64,000 nt of DNA from Lacibacter sp. H407. Lineage in GTDB: Bacteria > Bacteroidota > Bacteroidia > Chitinophagales > Chitinophagaceae. The translations under genes and the position numbers were made by a program. The stretch is taken from assembly GCF_037892605.1 (NCBI RefSeq), contig NZ_JBBKTU010000001.1, positions 2,170,001 through 2,234,000 of the forward strand, read 5' to 3'. Positions 56,611 through 64,000 of this stretch are shown one piece after another. Below the pieces are notes generated by a model that had not been told where the DNA came from, searched no databases, and saw only the letters and a list, made by a program, of their open reading frames with translations. The first letter of the stretch is position 1; each line of letters starts with the position of its first letter.

Positions 56611-56682
56611 GTAGAAAACTTAATGTTATCTAATTTGCCTTTTTCTTGAAGAATAACCAATATCATAAATCAAAAATTAAAC

Positions 56683-56707
56683 AAAAAAACGGTTGCTTTC
56701 ACAACCG
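56683..56707 (-). terminator. Terminator of fabH
   Basis: Six-base stem CGGTTG / CAACCG with a six-base loop; on the minus strand it is followed by seven T. It lies 24 bases beyond the fabH stop. Confidence 0.7.
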
Positions 56708-56730
56708 CTTTTCTTCTATATTTTTCAATT

Positions 56731-57738
56731 CTAATTTTGTTTTCCATCATACGCCCACTTGATCCACGTAGCGCCCCAAGTAAACCCGCCGCCAAATGCA
56801 GCCAGCACAATGTTATCGCCTTTCTTTAATTGCGGTTCCCATTCCCACAAACAAAGAGGAATCGTGCCGGCAGTGGTATTGCCAAACTTTTCAATGTTGA
56901 TCATTACTTTTTCTTTTGGCAAACCCATGCGGTTGGCTGTTGCATCAATGATGCGGAGGTTGGCCTGGTGTGGTACCAGCCATGCAATATCTTCACCTGT
57001 TAAATTGTTGCGCTCTAATAATTCAGCACTCACATCGGCCATGCCTTTTACTGCAAACTTGAAAACCGTTTGTCCTTCCTGGTAAGCAAAATGTTCCCGG
57101 TTGGCAACTGTTTCCATACTTGCGGGACGAAGACTGCCACCAGCTTTCATGTTCAGGAAATTTCTGCCGGCTCCGTCGCTTTTTAAAATGCTGTCTTGTA
57201 CACCAAAACCTTCTTCATTGGGTTCCAACAACACACAGGCAGCACCATCGCCAAAGATCACGCAAGTGTTGCGATCGGTATAATCAATAATGGCACTCAT
57301 TTTATCTGCACCAACCACTACTACTTTTTTATAGCGGCCACTTTCGATATATGATGCGCCCGTCGTGAGTGAAAAAAGAAATCCGCTGCAGGCAGCACTC
57401 AAATCAAAACCCCATGCATTCACGGCACCGATCTTATCGCACACCACATTCGCAGTGGAAGGAAACACCATATCAGGCGTAACCGTTCCAACGATCATGC
57501 AATCAATTTCTGATGGTTCGATGCCACGTTTTTTGCAGAGATCAAGCACAGCGGGGACGATCATGTCGGAAGTAGCAAGTCCTTCGCCTTTTAAAATTCT
57601 CCGTTCAGAAATACCGGTACGTGTGCGGATCCATTCGTCGTTGGTATCAACCATCTTCTCCAGATCAAAATTGGTAAGCCGGTCTTCAGGAACCCATCCG
57701 GCAACAGCCGTAATGGCTGCAGTGATTTTGTTACTCAT
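56731..57738 (-). CDS. fabH: Beta-ketoacyl-ACP synthase III
   Basis: 335 residues, thiolase fold. Catalytic Cys in [13 protein letters not shown] (about 118), His in [11 protein letters not shown] (about 257) and Asn in [11 protein letters not shown] (about 287). It starts with the signature [17 protein letters not shown] and has the motif TRTGISERR. It begins fatty acid synthesis by condensing acetyl-CoA with malonyl-ACP. The active-site set is complete. A single gene, with its own terminator, diverging from ruvA. Confidence 0.96.
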   Translation of the reverse strand: MSNKITAAITAVAGWVPEDRLTNFDLEKMVDTNDEWIRTRTGISERRILKGEGLATSDMIVPAVLDLCKKRGIEPSEIDCMIVGTVTPDMVFPSTANVVCDKIGAVNAWGFDLSAACSGFLFSLTTGASYIESGRYKKVVVVGADKMSAIIDYTDRNTCVIFGDGAACVLLEPNEEGFGVQDSILKSDGAGRNFLNMKAGGSLRPASMETVANREHFAYQEGQTVFKFAVKGMADVSAELLERNNLTGEDIAWLVPHQANLRIIDATANRMGLPKEKVMINIEKFGNTTAGTIPLCLWEWEPQLKKGDNIVLAAFGGGFTWGATWIKWAYDGKQN

Positions 57739-57944
57739 TTATACTTTGTATTTAAAGGGAGCGGGTAAAGGCCCGCTTGACAGGGTGCAAATATAAGACT
57801 TGCAGCGCAGGGTTGAAGGCAGATGGTTTAAGGTTGAAGCGGTAGGGTTGCTAACCTTTGTACGGGGTGACGAAGACTTGTGCGGTTAGCGAAAGGTTGG
57901 CAACCCTTTGCTCAATCCTTTGTAAAAAACTCTATTTTCGTTCC

Positions 57945-58529
57945 ATGTTTGCATATCTCAAAGGAGCATTTACCCTCAAAACCCCAACTGTTGTTCACAT
58001 TGATGTACATGGTGTCGGCTATGAAGTACAGGTGAGTTTGAACACCTATTCCAAGATCCAGAACCTGCAGGAAGGAACATTATTTACCCATTTGTTGGTG
58101 CGTGAAGACGCTCATATTCTCTACGGTTTTTATGAACGCTCCGAAAAAGAAGTATTTCTTCACCTGCTCAGTGTAAGTGGGGTTGGTGCTTCCACCGCAC
58201 GGATCATGCTTTCGTCGTTGCAGGCCGAAGAGGTAGTACGAGCTATTCTTTCAGGAAATGAGGGTTTATTGGAAAGCGTAAAAGGGATTGGAAAAAAGAC
58301 GGCGCAGCGAATTGTTTTAGAGCTGCGGGACAAGCTTTCGAAGTCGCCAATTGATGCGAATATTTCTGCACTGACTCACAATACTTTAGAACAAGATGCG
58401 TTAACTGCTATGACTGCTTTGGGCATAGCCCGAAATGCAGCCGAATCGGCCATAAAAAAAGCCCGGCAAACAAATACGGAATTTGTTGAAGTGCAAGAGC
58501 TGATTAAGGCGGCATTGAAGTGTCTTTAA
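57945..58529 (+). CDS. ruvA: Holliday junction branch-migration protein RuvA
   Basis: 194 residues. Domain I (OB fold) FAYLKGAFTLKTPTVVHIDV; domain II with two helix-hairpin-helix units, LLSVSGVGASTARIML and SVKGIGKKTAQRIVLEL; domain III about 145-194, the RuvB-contacting part. Binds four-way junctions. The ATG at 57945 fits the family start; the longer frame upstream is not family-like. It is 37 bases before sprA on the same strand, so they may share a transcript. Confidence 0.96.
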   Translation: MFAYLKGAFTLKTPTVVHIDVHGVGYEVQVSLNTYSKIQNLQEGTLFTHLLVREDAHILYGFYERSEKEVFLHLLSVSGVGASTARIMLSSLQAEEVVRAILSGNEGLLESVKGIGKKTAQRIVLELRDKLSKSPIDANISALTHNTLEQDALTAMTALGIARNAAESAIKKARQTNTEFVEVQELIKAALKCL

Positions 58530-58566
58530 CCAACAACTTAATCTTTGCTTTGAGACTTTGACCCGG

Positions 58567-61500
58567 ATGCAACGCACCATATCCGCCATCGTGGCCCTTC
58601 TGACCATTGTAATAACCCTTTCCTCAACGGTGAGTTATGGTGGTATTCCTGCATTTCAAACACCGGCTCGTGATACAATCCCCGGAAAAGACAGTTTACG
58701 TTTTCCATTAACCGATCGCAGAGGCGATGCGTTTACAGAACCCAATCGCAATACATTTGATCTGCATCGGCCATCGAGTATCAAAGATTCCATTGCGTAC
58801 GATCCGGTTACAAAAAGATATTACATCTACGAAAAGATCGGCCGTAGCTGGTTCCGCAAACCAAGCTACCTCACCTTCGATGAAATGGTGGCGTACAAAA
58901 ACCGCCAGAACGAACGGGATTATTTTCAACGCCGGCTCAACACAACTTTAAATCTTAACCGAAAAATATTAGATCCAAAGCTGCAGGTGCGTCCGAGCTT
59001 TTTCAACCGCCTATTCAGCAACAGCGGTATTCCAAAAGTGGAGATACGTCCGCAGGGTGATGTAACACTAACTGCCGGCTACCTCGGCCAAAATATTAAG
59101 AACCCAACCTTACCCGAACGTGCAAGAAAAAATGGTGGTTTTGATTTTGACATGAATGCCAATTTTGGTTTGAATGCCAAGATCGGCGACAAACTGAATT
59201 TCCCCGTAACGTATAATACCCTTGCCAATTTCCAATTTGAAAATCAACTCAAGCTGGATTATGTTGGTAATACCGATGCCATCATCAAACGGATCGAGGC
59301 GGGTAATATCGCTTTCCCGGCAAAAGGAACATTGATGCCCGGTGCTTCTGCCTTATTTGGTTTGAAAACAGAATTGCAGTTTGGCAAGTTGTATGTAACG
59401 GCTGTAGTGGCCAATCAAAATTCCAATCGCCAGCAGATGCAGTTGGCTGGTGGCTCCGGTTTACAACAGTTTAATGTAAAGGCGGATGAATACGAAGAAA
59501 ACCGCCACTTCTTACTAGCTCAGTATTTTAAGAAGAATTACAACACGAGCATGAAAAATATCCCGGCTGTGATTACGCCGGTGCAGATCATGCGGGTGGA
59601 AGTGTGGGTTACCAACCGTACAGGTTCTACCACCGAAAACAGGAATGTGGTAGCATTGATGGACCTTGGCGAAAGCGAACCATTTAATCCGAACGTTTTT
59701 TCACTTACGACGGCACCTCTTCCGTACAACGATGCGAACGATCTGTATCAACGGTTGGCAAACGATCCGGCAACAAGAGATGCTGCCTTGGTAACAAATC
59801 GCTTAAGCAGTTTTGGTTTAACGGCTGTGCAGGATTTCGAACGCACGTTTGCCCGTAAGCTACGACCTGAAGAATATTATTTCAATCCGCAAATTGGTTT
59901 TCTTTCACTCAATACAACCTTGCAGCCCGACGAAGTATTGGGTATTGCATTTCAATACGCTGTAAACGGAAAAATTTATCAGGTAGGTGAATTTTCAAAT
60001 GATGTAACACCCGATACAACAGCCGGCAACAGCGGTACACAGAAGGTGTTGTTCTTGAAAATGCTGAAAGCAACTTCACAACGTCCGTCGTTACCGATCT
60101 GGGATTTGATGATGAAGAATGTGTACTCTGTTGGCTTTGGTCAATTGGAGCGTCGTGATTTCAAATTGAATATTCTTTACCAGGAACCGGGTGGTGGTGA
60201 AAAAAGATATATTCCTGAAGGCGAAGAAAAAGGACGACCAATAATTGAATTGGTGAATCTGGATCGACTGAACAATCAAAATGATCCACAGCCCGATGGC
60301 GTGTTTGATTATATAGAAGGCTTTACGGTTAACTCGCAAATGAGTCGTGTTATTTTTCCGTTGCTTGAACCATTCGGGAAAGACCTTGAATATATTTTCC
60401 GAGGAGTCGACTCTGTTGAACTACGTCAGAAATATTTATTCTATCCGCTTTACGATTCAATCAAATGGGTGGCACAGCAATCGCCACAATTGAATCGATA
60501 TATTTTTAGAGGGGCTTCCCGTAGTGCTGGAGGCGGTGGCGATATTCCGCTGGGTGCCTTCAATGTACCGCAAGGTTCTGTTACCGTTTCTGCAGGCGGA
60601 CAAGTGTTGCGTGAAAATGTTGATTACACAGTTGATTATAATTTAGGTACTGTAAAAATTATTAACCAGGCCATTGTTAATTCAGGTGTGCCGATCAATG
60701 TTGGGTTTGAAAACAATGCAACATTCGGTATGCAGAACCGCAACTTTATGGCGTTGCGTTTGGATTATAAAGCATTTGAAAAGCAAACCAAACAACTGAA
60801 CATTGGTGCAGCGGTGATGAAGTTGGGCGAGCGTCCCTTCTTTACAAAAATGAATTACGGTGACGATCCTATTCGTAACACCATGATCGGTGCTGATATC
60901 AATTACCGCAGCGATTGGAAACGAATGACCAAGTGGCTGGATGGATTGCCATTCTATTCTACAAGACAAACATCAAACATCAATGTATATGGTGAAGCGG
61001 CACAAATTATTCCAAGTACAGCAAAACAGATCCGTCCTGAAAAAGGTGGCGGTGGTTTAATTTATATTGATGATTTTGAAGGAACGAGAAATGGGATCGA
61101 TCTGCGCTTTCCATTTATTGCATGGTCGTTGGCATCAACACCATTTGAAGCAAGAGATCGTTTTGGCGTTGAATTATTTCCGGAGGCGAAGTTGACCGAT
61201 GATCTGCAATATGGTTATAACAGAGCAAAACTTGCATGGTATAATATTGAACCGGTATTACAGCAACGTCGTGATCCAAACAATCCGTTGGGCGATAACA
61301 TTGCAGAGCTGTCTGATCCACGTGTTCGTTTTGTAAATCGTCAGGAAATATTTCCGCAGGTAACGCCCGATCTCGGACAGAACCAGTTGATCACATTCGA
61401 CATGGCTTTTTATCCAACACAACGTGGTCCTTATAATTTTGATGCAGCGAACGGAAGCATCAATCCTGCAAATGGAAATTTGTTAAATCCACGGAACAGA

Positions 61501-64000
61501 TGGGGTGGTATTATGCGTGCCATCGATCAAATTGATTTTGAAACAAACAATATCGAGTTTATTGAAATGTGGGTACAGGATCCGTTCATACTCAACCCTG
61601 TGAGTACGGGCGGACAGATGTATTTCAACCTTGGCAATATTTCTGAAGATATTTTAAAGGATGGCCGCCGTTTTTATGAAAACGGATTAAGCACCACACA
61701 AACTCCTGCACGTGAAGATGAAAGTAACTGGGCTCGTGTACCACGTAACCCGATCCAGATCGCACAGGCGTTCAGTAATATTGTTGAAGAGCGTCCGCAA
61801 CAGGATGTTGGTTTAGATGGGAGATCAGATAGTGCGGAAGCACGGGTGTTTAATTCGTTCCTCACACAATACAGAAACAATTTTGGTACAGGAGCAGCTT
61901 ATCAGCGTTTAGCAACTGATCCTAGTAGTGATAATTACAAACACTTCCGTGTTGATCAACCGGATAATGCAAGCATCTTGAATCGTTACAAAGATTTTAA
62001 TAATCCGCACGGTAACAGCCCTGTTGCCAGCAACGATATTCAATATACGTCTGCCTCTACGTTGTATCCGGATAATGAAGATCTCAACAGAGACAATACG
62101 TTGAATGAAGTGGAAGAATATTTCCAGTATCATTTAGAGCTTCGTCCTAAAGATGATCCGTTAATGCAGGTAGGTCAGAATTATATTGCTGACAGAAGAG
62201 AAGTGGATGTGAAACTTGCTGATGGTAATACAAGAAAAGAAACCTGGTTCCTCTTCCGTATTCCTGTAAAAGAATACGAATCAAAAGTTGGAAATATTCC
62301 CGATTTCAAATCGATCCGTTTTATGAGGATGTTTATGACGGGTTTTGAAGATTCATTGGTTGTACGTTTTGGTAAGTTGGAATTGGTGCGTAACATGTGG
62401 CGTACTCATACATTTGATCTGGATACAACCGGCCAGTACAGGCCCCTCCAAAACCAAGGTATCACTTCGTTTAATGTAACGGCTGTTAACGTAGAAGAAA
62501 ACGATAGACGTGTGCCGGTGAATTATGTAATACCACCGGGTATTGAGCGTGTACAACAATTGAGTAACAACGGTATCAACCTTTTGCAAAATGAAGCTTC
62601 ATTAAGTATGCAGGTTTGTGATTTGCAGGATGGTGACAGCCGTGCTGTATTTAAAACAACCAATCTTGATCTTCGTCAATACAAGCGTGTGCGTATGTTC
62701 ATGCATGCAGAATCAAGAGGTAAAACAGACAATCTGCAGGATGGAGAAGCCATTGCTGTGATCCGTTTTGGTACCGACTTCATTAATAATTATTATGAAG
62801 TGCGGATGCCATTGAAAGCAACACGATGGGGAAGTTACCCAAGTCCGATAAACCCTGATGATACTTCGGCTGTTTGGCCGGGTGCAAATCAGTTTGATGT
62901 AAACCTCGAAGATTTGGTGCGGTTTAAACTGCGTCGTACAGGTGGTGTAAATACTGCTTACTCCGAAGACAGAGGCAATGGTATCCGTTGGGCTGTGATG
63001 GGAAATCCAAATCTCGGTGAAGTAAAAGGCTTTCTTGTTGGGGTTGAAAATAACAACAACGACAATACGTCTAATATTTGTGCTGAAGTTTGGATCAATG
63101 AGCTTCGCTTAAGCGGTCTTGATGAAAAAGGTGGATGGGCTGCAACCGGACGGATTGATATTCAACTGGCAGACCTTGGTACCATTTCCGTTTCAGGTTC
63201 TGCACGTAGTGCCGGCTTTGGTACCATTGAACAACGTGTGAACGAACGTAGCAGGGAAAACTTTTATCAGTTTGATGTTGCTACTAATCTGCAACTCGGA
63301 AAATTATTGCCGAAAAAAGCTGCACTTGAAATTCCTTTTTACGCCAGCTATTCACAAACAGTGATGAATCCTGAATATGATCCATACGATCAGGATATTA
63401 AGTTCAAGGATAAACTGGCAACTGTAAATAATAAAGATTCCATCAAAAATATTGCACAGGATTTTTCTGCGATTACAACGGTGAACGTAACCAACATGCG
63501 GAAAAATAAAACCAATGGCAAGCCTGCCAAAATTTATGATGTTTCGAATTTTGATGTAAGCTATTCGTACACAAAAACCGAACGTCGCAATCCATTGATC
63601 GAAAATGATGTGATTGAAAAACACTATGGCGGTGTAGGATATAACTATGCCCCGCAACCGAAGTTTATAGAGCCATTCAAAAAGCTCATTAAATACCGCA
63701 GCCCTTGGTGGAATATTGTAAAGGATTTCAACTTCAACTATCGTCCAAGCCTGTTAAGTTTCCGTGCAGATGTGAATCGTCAGTTTGGTGCAGTACGTGC
63801 AAGAGAAGTAACCATACCGGGTGTGGCACCAAGTCCTTTTAAAATTCCTGAGACCTACGATAAGTATTTTGTGTTTGATCGTGTGTACAATATGCGTTGG
63901 GATGTAACACGTTCCATTAATATTGATTTCAGCGCTACCAACAATGCACGTGTAGATGAACCGATTGGACGAATTGATACGAAACAAAAGAAAGACAGTG
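58567..64000 (+). CDS. sprA: Cell-surface protein SprA, T9SS translocon (partial, cut at the right end)
   Basis: 1811 complete codons, open to the window end; SprA is normally about 2400 residues, so the C-terminal about 600 are missing. An N-terminal signal peptide (IVALLTIVITLSSTVSYG) is followed by repeated beta-barrel segments such as GDVTLTAGYLGQNIKNPTLP, FGLNAKIGDKLNFPVTYNT and FGKLYVTAVVANQNS. Later parts include IYIDDFEGTRNGIDLR and AEVWINELRLSGLDEKGGWA, typical of SprA. SprA forms the giant outer-membrane channel of the type IX secretion system, needed to export cargo like the 1527-residue nuclease. The ATG at 58567 fits the signal peptide. There are no in-frame stops. Confidence 0.95.
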   Translation, partial: MQRTISAIVALLTIVITLSSTVSYGGIPAFQTPARDTIPGKDSLRFPLTDRRGDAFTEPNRNTFDLHRPSSIKDSIAYDPVTKRYYIYEKIGRSWFRKPSYLTFDEMVAYKNRQNERDYFQRRLNTTLNLNRKILDPKLQVRPSFFNRLFSNSGIPKVEIRPQGDVTLTAGYLGQNIKNPTLPERARKNGGFDFDMNANFGLNAKIGDKLNFPVTYNTLANFQFENQLKLDYVGNTDAIIKRIEAGNIAFPAKGTLMPGASALFGLKTELQFGKLYVTAVVANQNSNRQQMQLAGGSGLQQFNVKADEYEENRHFLLAQYFKKNYNTSMKNIPAVITPVQIMRVEVWVTNRTGSTTENRNVVALMDLGESEPFNPNVFSLTTAPLPYNDANDLYQRLANDPATRDAALVTNRLSSFGLTAVQDFERTFARKLRPEEYYFNPQIGFLSLNTTLQPDEVLGIAFQYAVNGKIYQVGEFSNDVTPDTTAGNSGTQKVLFLKMLKATSQRPSLPIWDLMMKNVYSVGFGQLERRDFKLNILYQEPGGGEKRYIPEGEEKGRPIIELVNLDRLNNQNDPQPDGVFDYIEGFTVNSQMSRVIFPLLEPFGKDLEYIFRGVDSVELRQKYLFYPLYDSIKWVAQQSPQLNRYIFRGASRSAGGGGDIPLGAFNVPQGSVTVSAGGQVLRENVDYTVDYNLGTVKIINQAIVNSGVPINVGFENNATFGMQNRNFMALRLDYKAFEKQTKQLNIGAAVMKLGERPFFTKMNYGDDPIRNTMIGADINYRSDWKRMTKWLDGLPFYSTRQTSNINVYGEAAQIIPSTAKQIRPEKGGGGLIYIDDFEGTRNGIDLRFPFIAWSLASTPFEARDRFGVELFPEAKLTDDLQYGYNRAKLAWYNIEPVLQQRRDPNNPLGDNIAELSDPRVRFVNRQEIFPQVTPDLGQNQLITFDMAFYPTQRGPYNFDAANGSINPANGNLLNPRNRWGGIMRAIDQIDFETNNIEFIEMWVQDPFILNPVSTGGQMYFNLGNISEDILKDGRRFYENGLSTTQTPAREDESNWARVPRNPIQIAQAFSNIVEERPQQDVGLDGRSDSAEARVFNSFLTQYRNNFGTGAAYQRLATDPSSDNYKHFRVDQPDNASILNRYKDFNNPHGNSPVASNDIQYTSASTLYPDNEDLNRDNTLNEVEEYFQYHLELRPKDDPLMQVGQNYIADRREVDVKLADGNTRKETWFLFRIPVKEYESKVGNIPDFKSIRFMRMFMTGFEDSLVVRFGKLELVRNMWRTHTFDLDTTGQYRPLQNQGITSFNVTAVNVEENDRRVPVNYVIPPGIERVQQLSNNGINLLQNEASLSMQVCDLQDGDSRAVFKTTNLDLRQYKRVRMFMHAESRGKTDNLQDGEAIAVIRFGTDFINNYYEVRMPLKATRWGSYPSPINPDDTSAVWPGANQFDVNLEDLVRFKLRRTGGVNTAYSEDRGNGIRWAVMGNPNLGEVKGFLVGVENNNNDNTSNICAEVWINELRLSGLDEKGGWAATGRIDIQLADLGTISVSGSARSAGFGTIEQRVNERSRENFYQFDVATNLQLGKLLPKKAALEIPFYASYSQTVMNPEYDPYDQDIKFKDKLATVNNKDSIKNIAQDFSAITTVNVTNMRKNKTNGKPAKIYDVSNFDVSYSYTKTERRNPLIENDVIEKHYGGVGYNYAPQPKFIEPFKKLIKYRSPWWNIVKDFNFNYRPSLLSFRADVNRQFGAVRAREVTIPGVAPSPFKIPETYDKYFVFDRVYNMRWDVTRSINIDFSATNNARVDEPIGRIDTKQKKDS

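Noticed and set aside
58567-64000. Many minus-strand open frames of 60-100 codons over sprA
   Set aside because: Shadows of the sprA reading frame; the plus-strand frame is open throughout and has the family sequence.

Overview
The window is a piece of chromosome from a Bacteroidota bacterium, most likely a Chitinophagaceae-type genome. This is an inference from content, not a database match. The evidence is: promoter boxes of the TAnnTTTG type; type IX secretion (SprA at the right end, a large cargo protein with a C-terminal sorting domain); the bamD-rpoZ-coaBC-DUF4835-DUF4296 gene order; the futalosine menaquinone genes mqnB/mqnD; and few Shine-Dalgarno sites. No phage, insertion sequence, CRISPR array or tRNA gene was seen.

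Layout. 1-3130: end of an rRNA operon (23S, 5S, terminator). 3.2-12.1 kb: a one-directional run of secreted or membrane proteins (DUF2306, esterase, 8-TM protein, a damaged small gene, a beta-lactamase-fold protein with an altered active site, amidohydrolase, DUF418, VOC-like and alpha/beta hydrolase). 12.1-18 kb: ApbE, two Gfo/Idh/MocA oxidoreductases and a double DUF1080 protein, which look like exported or periplasmic sugar chemistry. 18-24.5 kb: MFS transporter, two glycosyltransferases, aldo/keto reductase and L,D-transpeptidase. 24.5-25.7 kb: ribosomal operon S6-S18-L9. 25.9-30.5 kb: a 1527-residue T9SS-exported nuclease. 30.7-34 kb: polyprenyl synthetase, RecJ and methyltransferase, tightly packed. 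34.2-40.5 kb: OmpA-type protein and the bamD to DUF4296 operon. 40.5-45.2 kb: a signalling block with a histidine kinase, a separate 7-TM protein, a small conserved-looking protein and three NarL-type response regulators. 45.3-58.5 kb: housekeeping and metabolic genes (class IV aminotransferase, photolyase, MqnD/MqnB, two pterin synthases with FolE, FabD, GNAT, serine hydrolase, trans-sulfuration enzyme, DinB, FabH, RuvA). 58.6-64 kb: sprA, cut by the window end.

How the genes fit together. FolE and the two adjacent pyruvoyl-tetrahydropterin-synthase homologues form a small pterin pathway; their motif spacing points to tetrahydropterin synthesis rather than queuosine. SprA would export the nuclease. 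FabD and FabH serve fatty acid synthesis, and MqnB, MqnD and the polyprenyl synthetase serve menaquinone. The least explained regions are the 40.5-45.2 kb signalling block, the SxxK-altered beta-lactamase-fold protein, and an unidentified operon member (39802-40512) with an acidic motif like that of isoprenoid synthases. Most of the rest is ordinary chromosomal backbone.
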